The notes beneath the pieces were generated by a model. The model was not told the origin of the DNA, did no database searches, and worked only from the letters and a program-made list of their open reading frames with translations. The position numbers and the translations under genes were made by a program. From Sipunculus nudus (taxonomy: Eukaryota > Annelida > Sipuncula > Golfingiida > Sipunculidae): DNA of 64,000 nt. Of this stretch, positions 57,801-64,000 are shown one piece after another; the stretch's first letter is position 1, and each line of letters begins with the position of its first letter. Location: contig CM049306.1 in the NCBI GenBank assembly GCA_026874595.1, positions 35,604,019-35,668,018 on the forward strand, read 5' to 3'.

Positions 57801-60290
57801 AACTATGATGACAACAATTGTAAACTGTCAGAGGCTTTTGTGGTCTAGAAGTGAAGCTACCTGAGAAATTAAGGCCAAAAAAATAAAAGGTATGGTTCTC
57901 AGGCACCGCCTGCATCTATTTTAACCCTCGCATCCAAAATTTTTATTTTGATTTTTCAATAGCTCTAGCTGCTCAGACATTTATTTGTAGGAAATAAAAT
58001 CATACAATTTGGATAAAATTTCCTTTTTTATGTAGTGCTTTTACTTGTTGAGCAAAATAAACCTGTTATTTTCATGCATTTCCTTTAACATTTGACATTT
58101 ATATTGAAAAATACAAAAAAATTAAAATATAAAAAACTGCCTGCCTGTGTTGATTTCTGAAAAAAAGTGCCTGAGAACCGACCTTATTTGGTTTTTGGTC
58201 TAAGTGTTAGAATCCCAGCCAAGGAATGTTTAGATATCTCATGGTTGGCTCCCACATGGGGTGAGTGCTCTACAGGCTTGTTGGAAATGCTGCTCTGAGC
58301 CATGTGACACTCACAAACAAGTGCACCTTTTAGGGGGCTCTTTTTTTTATGACACAGAAATGGGAATGAATATACTGCCAGGACCCTCAGATACTGTACA
58401 GTGTGTGCCATTGCTTTATCAGTTAGTCTGAAACAGAAATGAAAGTGGTTCTTGGGTGTTTTAACTGCAGGTGTTGAGCGTCATCGTGGTCGGCTGATCC
58501 AGCTGGAGTACTGCCCAGAGGGTCCAATTGACACCACCCTCATGTTTGTAGGCAAGGTATGTATTCACATTATGTTATTATGTTTATATTTTCTTCTGTA
58601 AAGTTACAGTGAAACTTGGTGCTTTATTCTTCATCAGGGTCTTATATTTGACATGGAAAGACTTAGTGTTAGTGATGTGCACAGTATTCTCATAATGTAG
58701 ATGATCTTAAAAGGTAAATTTATGTTGTACATGTTTATTTGATATACAGATATGCTTCTTAGTATCTGTTTAAAGGAAACTTCAGTGAAAATTATACACT
58801 TCTTGTAAGGTAATATCTTTCTTTTAAATTCTAACCAGTCATCAGCTCTGATATTTCTCAATTTTTATCCAGTGGGCACCTTGATTAGTTTGATAACTAT
58901 TTGTACAATCCATGTAAAATAAAAAAGGTTATATTAAATGACATGATTCAGTGAATTCAGAGATGATTTATTGACTGTTATACAGTTATAACCATTAAGT
59001 ATCTTTTACCAGACTTTTAAGGCATCTGCTATAAACTATTATTACTACCAGTCATAATGGGCTAAAACATGTTAACTGTGATCATTATTTAACCATCTCA
59101 AATTTTTCAATGAATCATTCCCTTTTTTATCCCAATGCTCTTGGATCTCTTTTTATCACTTTCAGTGATTGATGATTGTCTTTTCTGATGAACTGTCTGC
59201 AGCTGTAGAGTGTAGGATGTATTTAACATGGTGTTCCTGTTGTTTACAGGGCATCACATATGACACTGGTGGTGCCGACATCAAGGCTGGTGGTATCATG
59301 GCTGGAATGCACAGGGACAAATGTGGAGCCGCAGCAGTCGCTGGTCTCTTCCAGGTCTGTATAGCATTACTTGATACATGGCGTTTTTCCTTGTAGTGAC
59401 TGACTGAAAGTGGAGTCAGCACTAAAGCATTTAATCAAGTCAGAGGTCATCAGGATACTTTGTGGTGTCACTGCGATAACTTACCAGGAACATGATGCGT
59501 TTTGATGAAACTCAATAGAAAATGTTAACCAATATATTTTCCCACCCGAGTTTGATTGCAGACAAAATCCATGAATTTTTAATGATGTGAAAGGTCACCA
59601 GTTTCTCACCTGAATTAAGATCTCATCAAACCCCACATGTATTTAATGAGGTCAGAGGTCACAAGACATACAGTGGGTGTATTGTGCACCACTGTGGTGT
59701 TCTTGCTCGAACTGTTCTTCTGTGTCTCCAGGATAATCATGGTACTTATCAACATGAGGGATCAAAGATTACAATTTACACTTAGAGTTCTAAATTTTTA
59801 TATACAGCTTATTGTTAAGACCTTAGGCCAAAAAAAAAAAGGTATGGTTTTCAGGCACTCCCTGTGTTGATTTTAACCCCCTGCATTAAAAATTTTTATT
59901 GTGATTTTTATCTTTCAAGAGGATAATATAATTCAGTTTTGATAAGATTTCCTTTGTTATGTAAAGCTTTTACTTCTATAGCAAAAACATTCTGTTATTT
60001 TCATGCTTTTCCCTGATCAAATGACATTTTTATCGAAACATACAAAAAAGGTAAAAAAATTAACTATCACCCACCTGCACCGATTTCTGAAAAAAAAATT
60101 GCCTGAGTACCATACCTTTTCTTTGGCCTTAGTACTTAATGTTTCATGAAATGACACAATGGTAAGTTTAAAATCTGAATGAACCACTTTAACCTGATGT
60201 GGTATTTGTTCCAGACATTGGCTGTATGGAAACCAAAAGGACTGAAAGTAGTGGGAGGCCTGGCCATGGTCAGGAATAGTGTGGGTGAAG
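42833..60290 (+). CDS. M17 leucyl-aminopeptidase family, W07G4.4 (lap-2)-type, 3'-truncated by window edge; 11 exons
   Basis: Metallo-exopeptidase of family M17, presumably cytosolic, removing N-terminal residues. Exons: 42833-42846, 47040-47175, 54287-54352, 54742-54824, 55323-55431, 55819-55943, 56275-56374, 56992-57067, 58471-58556, 59250-59354, 60215-60290; all GT-AG, phases consistent, 976 coding nt (325 residues). The N-terminus MAALGCLCKLEPCLDVGEGA is followed by YDGVILVTD of the M17 N-domain. Catalytic part: GK at the exon 9/10 join, GITYDTGGADIKAGG (Lys, Asp and Lys as in KGVTFDSGGISLK) and MHRDKCGAAAV (third metal-ligand Asp). The NTDAEGR signature is expected downstream of 64000. 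Assignment to the W07G4.4-like subfamily rather than LAP3 or NPEPL1 is by eye (PLEIRETLRDKNTKFEKLGV, MVRNSVGEG). Introns 1 and 2 are very long and repeat-filled. Confidence 0.9.
43079..43918 (+). mobile_element. 840-bp transposon-like element, copy A (inverted partner of B)
   Basis: The 840 bp are repeated in reverse complement at 44168-45007, apparently identical (translations of equivalent frames agree completely). Ends: TTGCCTTGG on the left, CATAACAAC on the right; weak TIR (TTGnnnTGG). A 12-bp-stem hairpin CATAACTGAAAT-CTC-ATTTCAGTTATG lies near the right end. No transposase. Flanks suggest 8-9-bp target duplications. Lies in aminopeptidase intron 1. Confidence 0.8.
43919..44167. other. 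249-bp spacer between inverted elements, apparently inverted
   Basis: Its left end AGGGATAC reappears in reverse complement just outside copy B, and its right end CCGGCTCAG reappears in reverse complement just outside copy A. Read in the opposite direction the spacer restores flank continuity on both sides. Confidence 0.75.
44168..45007 (-). mobile_element. 840-bp transposon-like element, copy B
   Basis: Reverse complement of copy A over its full length. Right flank AGTATCCCT matches AGGGATAC at the inner edge of copy A in reverse complement. Probably non-autonomous hAT- or Mutator-like, judged only on 8-9-bp target duplication. Confidence 0.8.
45008..47039 (+). other. Rest of aminopeptidase intron 1
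   Basis: AT-rich. At about 46255-46320 a fragment of the family 1 core (GATTGCAGATGGCGCCATCA, GTCTTGA) is present. Nothing else recognised. Confidence 0.6.
47040..47175 (+). CDS. Aminopeptidase exon 2
   Basis: TTTCACCAG acceptor; encodes CLCKLEPCLDVGEGAYDGVI, then LVTDKISKLTSSLEKIKGSL. Start of the M17 N-terminal domain. Phase 2 in, 0 out. Confidence 0.88.
47176..50760 (+). other. First part of aminopeptidase intron 2
   Basis: Contains the AGGTCA-rich repeat at about 48030-48560 and a C run near 49177. Otherwise AT-rich with no recognisable feature; the open frame at 49933-50232 shows no family. Confidence 0.6.
48030..48560 (+). repeat. AGGTCA-rich tandem repeat, related to the 13-14 kb core
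   Basis: About four units of roughly 130-140 bp with CATCTTGCACA, AAGAACCCTAT and GGGTCAAAGGTCA or variants (48046, and near 48190, 48329, 48462). Shared phrases with 13440-14400 show common origin; no subterminal repeats or hairpin end found here. Confidence 0.75.
50765..50870. repeat. Minisatellite fragment flanking the DIRS-like element, left
   Basis: Units of about 43-50 bp with TTATCCAGATCCATATGTGG and ATCTA..GTATTGTTTCC. Each unit contains the inverted repeat AGATCCA-TATG-TGGATCT. Confidence 0.7.
51190..53720 (+). mobile_element. Decayed DIRS-like (tyrosine recombinase) retrotransposon
   Basis: Fragments in three frames. At about 52126-52330, LVMRPGQQQFQRF (compare LHMRPIQ) and, at 52320-52530, a DIRS-type RNase H (TEASLTGRLAH, LHINLLEVLRTLV, VLVHWDNIIAVALINPLGG; the first catalytic Asp is Glu). 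At about 52590-52740, PVEWQLHPELASELFANFG then VPKVDLFTS. At about 53010-53330, tyrosine-recombinase C-terminus: KAHDFWVFAES (RAHDVR motif with Arg lost) and SSATFATFYHEAL (nucleophile Tyr kept). Most reverse transcriptase is missing. Inverted copies of GTAGGTCACCACTTGAC lie at 53506-53522 and 53674-53690. Non-functional remnant in aminopeptidase intron 2. Confidence 0.7.
53755..53895. repeat. Minisatellite fragment flanking the DIRS-like element, right
   Basis: About three units with CTTATCCAGATGTGGATCTA and GTATTTTGTTTCC, matching 50765-50870. The two fragments look like one array split by the retroelement. Confidence 0.68.
53896..54286 (+). other. End of aminopeptidase intron 2
   Basis: A short tandem duplication (TTTGGCAATGTTTGACATAC twice, about 54113-54162). 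Nothing else. Confidence 0.7.
54287..54352 (+). CDS. Aminopeptidase exon 3
   Basis: 22 codons, phase 0: VDAAIESEVSVHYCSDLPSH then RL; donor CTG|GTGAGT. Confidence 0.88.
54742..54824 (+). CDS. Aminopeptidase exon 4
   Basis: VFAPTGPLNRDYDDVRRFQD, then AAIKGVK, N-domain sequence typical of the subfamily. Phase 0 in, 2 out. Confidence 0.9.
55323..55431 (+). CDS. Aminopeptidase exon 5
   Basis: RALQCGMKAPLLVRPIDDSF, then EHAGRVATLGALHAAYV. Phase 2 in, 0 out; donor GTT|GTAGGT. Confidence 0.9.
55819..55943 (+). CDS. Aminopeptidase exon 6
   Basis: PLEIRETLRDKNTKFEKLGV, then WCNDMKKVTDGIKVIEALEL. Phase 0 in, 2 out. Confidence 0.9.
56047..56090 (+). repeat. Head fragment of the AGCTCAGCTGAC repeat
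   Basis: TTTTTTAGCTCAGCTGACTG then ATAGTCATCTGA; only the head remains. Confidence 0.6.
56275..56374 (+). CDS. Aminopeptidase exon 7
   Basis: IVARDIGGSDPERMAPPRVA, then EYVQNIFKDTCIK: the conserved RD(I/L)...P..MAP.R lead-in of the catalytic domain of M17 enzymes. Phase 2 in, 0 out. Confidence 0.92.
56992..57067 (+). CDS. Aminopeptidase exon 8
   Basis: VNIVSDQDLIEKEYPLMAAV, then NRAAR: the 'MGAFLAV..A' region of M17, with the subfamily's MAAVNRA. Phase 0 in, 1 out. Confidence 0.92.
57869..58204. mobile_element. MITE copy 1, aminopeptidase intron 8
   Basis: Inverted ends: TTAAGGCCAAAAAAATAAAA with GGTATGGTTCTCAGGCA, against TGCCTGAGAACCGACC with TTTTTGGTCTAAG. About 335 bp, AT-rich, no ORF. 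Same family as 59822-60132. Confidence 0.75.
58471..58556 (+). CDS. Aminopeptidase exon 9
   Basis: VERHRGRLIQLEYCPEGPID, then TTLMFVGK; the last Lys is the first metal-site Lys of M17. Phase 1 in, 0 out. Confidence 0.93.
59250..59354 (+). CDS. Aminopeptidase exon 10 (metal-binding core)
   Basis: 35 codons: GITYDTGGADIKAGGIMAGM, then HRDKCGAAAVAGLFQ. Contains the YDTGG Asp, the ADIK catalytic Lys and the HRD Asp. Confidence 0.95.
59435..59705 (+). repeat. Diverged partner of the 25.6-26.2 kb repeat
   Basis: Shares GTGTCACTGCGATAACTTAC, TCTCACCTGAATTA.ATCTCAT and GAGGTCAGAGGTCAC with that copy. In aminopeptidase intron 10. Confidence 0.6.
59822..60132. mobile_element. MITE copy 2, aminopeptidase intron 10
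   Basis: Ends CTTAGGCCAAAA and CTTTGGCCTTAG are inverted repeats extending inward through GGTATGGTTTTCAGGCA and TGCCTGAGTACCATACC. About 311 bp. Confidence 0.8.
60215..60290 (+). CDS. Aminopeptidase exon 11 (last exon in window)
   Basis: TLAVWKPKGLKVVGGLAMVR, then NSVGE. Ends phase 1 at GAAG|GTAGGT, the donor that is copied in the 56-bp array. The next exon lies beyond 64000. Confidence 0.92.
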
Positions 60291-63200
60291 GTAGGTAGCT
60301 CACCTGTCACCTGCTCCAGCTTAGTGTATAAAAGGTGTGGGTGAAGGTAGGTAGCTCTCCTGTCACCTGCTCCAGCTTAGTGTATAAAAAGTGTGGGTGA
60401 AGGTAGGTAGCTCTCCTGTCACCTGCTCCAGCTTAGTGTATAAAAAGTGTTGGTGAAGGTAGGTAGCTCTCCTGTCACCTGCTCCAGCTTAGTGTATAAA
60501 AAGTGTGGGTGAAGGTAGGTAGCTCTCCTGTCACCTGCTCCAGCTTAGTGTATAAAAAGTGTGGGTGAAGGTAGGTAGCTCTCCTGTCACCTGCTCCAGC
60601 TTAGTGTATAAAGAGTGTGGGTGAAGGTAGGTAGCTCACCTGTCACCTGCTCCAGATTAGTGTATAAAAAGTGTGGGTGAAGGTAGGTAGCTCTCCTGTC
60701 ACCTGCTCCAGCTTAGTGTATAAAAAGTGTGTGTGAAGGTAGGTAGCTCTCCTGTCACCTGCTCCAGATTAGTGTATAAAAAGTGTGGGTGAAGGTAGGT
60801 AGCTCTCCTGTCACCTGCTCCAGATTAGTGTATAAAAAGTGTGGGTGAAGGTAGGTAGCTCTCCTGTCACCTGCTCCAGCTTAGTGTATAAAAAGTGTGG
60901 GTGAAGGTAGGTAGCTCTCCTGTCACCTGCTCCAGCTTAGTGTATAAAAAGTGTGGGTGAAGGTAGGTAGCTCTCCTGTCACCTGCTCCAGCTTAGTGTA
61001 TAAAAAGTGTGGGTGATGGTAGGTAGCTCTCCTGTCACCTGCCCCAGCTTAGTGTATAAAAAGTGTGGGTGAAGGTAGGTAGCTCACCTGTCACCTGCCC
61101 CAGCTTAGTGTATAAAAAGTGTGGGTGATGGTAGGTAGCTCACCTGTCACCTGCTCCAGCTTAGTGTATAAAAAGTGTGGGTGAAGGTAGGTAGCTCTCC
61201 TGTCACCTGCTCCAGCTTAGTGTATAAAAAGTGTGGGTGAAGGTAGGTAGCTCTCCTGTCACCTGCTCCAGCTTAGTGTATAAAAAGTGTGGGTGAAGGT
61301 AGGTAGCTCTCCTGTCACCTGCCCCAGCTTAGTGTATAAAAAGTGTGGGTGAAGGTAGGTAGCTCTCCTGTCACCTGCTCCAGCTTAGTGTATAAAAAGT
61401 GTGGGTGAAGGTAGGTAGCTCTCCTGTCACCTGCTCCAGATTAGTGTATAAAAAGTGTGGGTGAAGGTAGGTAGCTCTCCTGTCACCTGCTCCAGCTTAG
61501 TGTATAAAAAGTGTGGGTGATGGTAGGTAGCTCTCCTGTCACCTGCTCCAGCTTAGTGTATAAAAAGTGTGGGTGAAGGTAGGTAGCTCTCCTGTCACCT
61601 GCTCCAGCTTAGTGTATAAAAAGTGTGGGTGATGGTAGGTAGCTCTCATGTCACCTGCTCCAGCTTAGTGTATAAAAAGTGTGGGTGAAGGTAGGTAGCT
61701 CACCTGTCACCTGCTCCAGATTAGTGTATAAAAAGTGTGGGTGAAGGTAGGTAGCTCTCCTGTCACCTGCTCTAGCTTAGTGTATAAAAAGTGTGGGTGA
61801 AGGTAGGTAGCTCTCCTGTCACCTGCTCCAGCTTAGTGTATAAAAAGTGTGGGTGAAGGTAGGTAGCTCACCTGTCACCTGCTCCAGCTTAGTGTATAAA
61901 AAGTGTGGGTGAAGGTAGGTAGCTCTCCTGTCACCTGCTCCAGCTTAGTGTATAAAAAGTGTGGGTGATGGTAGGTAGCTCACCTGTCACCTGCTCCAGC
62001 TTAGTGTATAAAAAGTGTGGGTGAAGGTAGGTAGCTCTCCTGTCACCTGCTCCAGCTTAGTGTATAAAAAGTGTGGGTGATGGTAGGTAGCTCTCCTGTC
62101 ACCTGCTCCAGCTTAGTGTATAAAAAGTGTGGGTGAAGGTAGGTAGCTCTCCTGTCACCTGCTCCAGCTTAGTGTATAAAAAGTGTGGGTGATGGTAGGT
62201 AGCTCACCTGTCACCTGCTCCAGCTTAGTGTATAAAAAGTGTGGGTGAAGGTAGGTAGCTCTCCTGTCACCTGCTCCAGCTTAGTGTATAAAAAGTGTGG
62301 GTGATGGTAGGTAGCTCTCCTGTCACCTGCTCCAGCTTAGTGTATAAAAAGTGTGGGTGATGGTAGGTAGCTCTCCTGTCACCTGCTCCAGCTTAGTGTA
62401 TAAAAAGTGTGGGTGAAGGTAGGTAGCTCACCTGTCACCTGCTCCAGCTTAGTGTATAAAAAGTGTGGGTGAAGGTAGGTAGCTCTCCTGTCACCTGCTC
62501 CAGATTAGTGTATAAAAAGTGTGGGTGAAGGTAGGTAGTTCACCTGTCACCTGCCCCAGCTTAGTGTATAAAAAGTGTGGGTGAAGGTAGGTAGCTCTCC
62601 TGTCACCTGCCCCAGCTTAGTGTATAAAAAGTGTGGGTGAAGGTAGGTAGCTCTCCTGTCACCTGCTCCAGCTTAGTGTATAAAAAGTGTGGGTGAAGGT
62701 AGGTAGCTCTCCTGTCACCTGCCCCAGCTTAGTGTATAAAAAGTGTGGGTGAAGGTAGGTAGCTCTCCTGTCACCTGCTCCAGCTTAGTGTATAAAAAGT
62801 GTGGGTGAAGGTAGGTAGCTCTCCTGTCACCTGCTCCAGCTTAGTGTATAAAAAGTGTGGGTGAAGGTAGGTAGCTCTCCTGTCACCTGCCCCAGCTTAG
62901 TGTATAAAAAGTGTGGGTGAATGTAGGTAGCTCTCCTGTCACCTGCTCCAGCTTAGTGTATAAAAAGTGTGGGTGATGGTAGGTAGCTCTCCTGTCACCT
63001 GCTCCAGCTTAGTGTATAAAAAGTGTGGGTGATGGTAGGTAGCTCTCCTGTCACCTGCTCCAGCTTAGTGTATAAAAAGTGTGGGTGAAGGTAGGTAGCT
63101 CTCCTGTCACCTGCTCCAGATTAGTGTATAAAAAGTGTGGGTGAAGGTAGGTAGCTCTCCTGTCACCTGCTCCAGATTAGTGTATAAAAAGTGTGGGTGA

Positions 63201-64000
63201 AGGTAGGTAGCTCTCCTGTCACCTGCTCCAGATTAGTGTATAAAAAGTGTGGGTGAAGGTAGGTAGCTCTCCTGTCACCTGCTCCAGATTAGTGTATAAA
63301 AAGTGTGGGTGAAGGTAGGTAGCTCTCCTGTCACCTGCTCCAGCTTAGTGTATAAAAAGTGTGGGTGAAGGTAGGTAGCTCTCCTGTCACCTGCTCCAGA
63401 TTAGTGTATAAAAAGTGTGGGTGAAGGTAGGTAGCTCTCCTGTCACCTGCTCCAGCTTAGTGTATAAAAAGTGTGGGTGAAGGTAGGTAGCTCACCTGTC
63501 ACCTGCTCCAGATTAGTGTATAAAAAGTGTGGGTGAAGGTAGGTAGCTCTCCTGTCACCTGCTCCAGATTAGTGTATAAAAAGTGTGGGTGAAGGTAGGT
63601 AGCTCTCCTGTCACCTGCTCCAGATTAGTGTATAAAAAGTGTGGGTGAAGGTAGGTAGCTCTTCTGTCACCTGCTCCAGATTAGTGTATAAAAAGTGTGG
63701 GTGAAGGTAGGTAGCTCTCCTGTCACCTGCTCCAGATTAGTGTATAAAAAAAAATGTGGGTGAAGGTAGGTAGCTCTCCTGTCACCTGCTCCAGATTAGT
63801 GTATAAAAAGTGTGGGTGAAGGTAGGTAGCTCTCCTGTCACCTGCTCCAGATTAGTGTATAAAAAGTGTGGGTGAAGGTAGGTAGCTCTCCTGTCACCTG
63901 CTCCAGATTAGTGTATAAAAAGTGTGGGTGAAGGTAGGTAGCTCTCCTGTCACCTGCTCCAGATTAGTGTATAAAAAGTGTTGGTGAAGGTAGGTAGCTC
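60279..64000 (+). repeat. 56-bp tandem array copying the exon 11 splice donor, about 66 units, open at window end
   Basis: Period 56 bp: unit GTGTGGGTGAAGGTAGGTAG then CTCTCCTGTCACCTGCTCCA, then GCTTAGTGTATAAAAA. The first unit's first 12 bases are the coding end of exon 11 (V-G-E-G) and the GT at 60291 is its donor, so every unit carries a copy of exon end plus donor. Variants: GAAGG/GATGG before the donor, CTCTCC/CTCACC, CCAGCTT/CCAGATT, GCTCC/GCCCC. One unit near 63750 has a +3 indel in its A run. Copies are very similar, implying recent expansion or homogenisation. Confidence 0.97.

Noticed and set aside
60279-64000. CRISPR-like array
   Set aside because: Units are contiguous 56-bp tandem copies without unique spacers, in a eukaryotic intron.

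Overview
This is animal nuclear DNA. It is AT-rich, its genes are split into many short exons by GT-AG introns, and introns and intergenic DNA are full of interspersed repeats. The gene content is metazoan. The dispersed repeats, whose cores are satellite-like arrays of about 150 bp, suggest a bivalve mollusc; that taxonomic call is an inference by eye.

Layout, all genes on the + strand. (1) 1-19570: the 3' part of a BRPF1/Br140 (peregrin) gene. Sixteen exons with consistent splice phases encode about 1,280 residues: the EPL1 end, PHD, zinc knuckle and extended PHD, bromodomain, an unusual Gly/Arg-rich exon, an AT-hook-like region, serine-rich linkers and a C-terminal PWWP domain. The true N-terminus lies upstream of the window. 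(2) 19571-23447: 3' UTR and intergenic DNA. (3) 23579-29613: a five-exon mitochondrial carrier gene (SLC25, ornithine-carrier-like) that keeps its introns but has an in-frame TGA at the start of exon 2, another later in exon 2, and a broken exon 3; probably a pseudogene. (4) 29614-42780: repeat-rich intergenic DNA. It holds a tandem array with palindromic AGGTCA-type sites (32.3-33.8 kb) and a cluster of Helentron/HINE-like non-autonomous elements (36.3-41.0 kb) whose tandem cores carry the palindrome AGGTGGCGCCACCT. (5) 42833-64000+: the first 11 exons of an M17 aminopeptidase related to the C. elegans W07G4.4 (lap-2) type. Its introns contain a pair of inverted 840-bp transposons, a decayed DIRS-like retroelement, MITEs and AGGTCA-rich repeats. 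The window ends inside a 56-bp tandem array (about 66 copies) that begins at the exon 11 splice donor and copies that donor in most units.

The three genes have no obvious shared pathway: a chromatin reader/scaffold of MOZ/MORF acetyltransferase complexes, a mitochondrial carrier relic, and a peptidase. The most unusual content is in the repeats: splice-site-linked tandem arrays; two element families sharing one Helentron-like design (5' TTGTATCC, subterminal inverted repeats, 3' hairpin, CTAG end followed by T); nuclear-receptor-like motifs multiplied inside elements; and an inverted transposon pair whose flanks record an inversion of the DNA between them.
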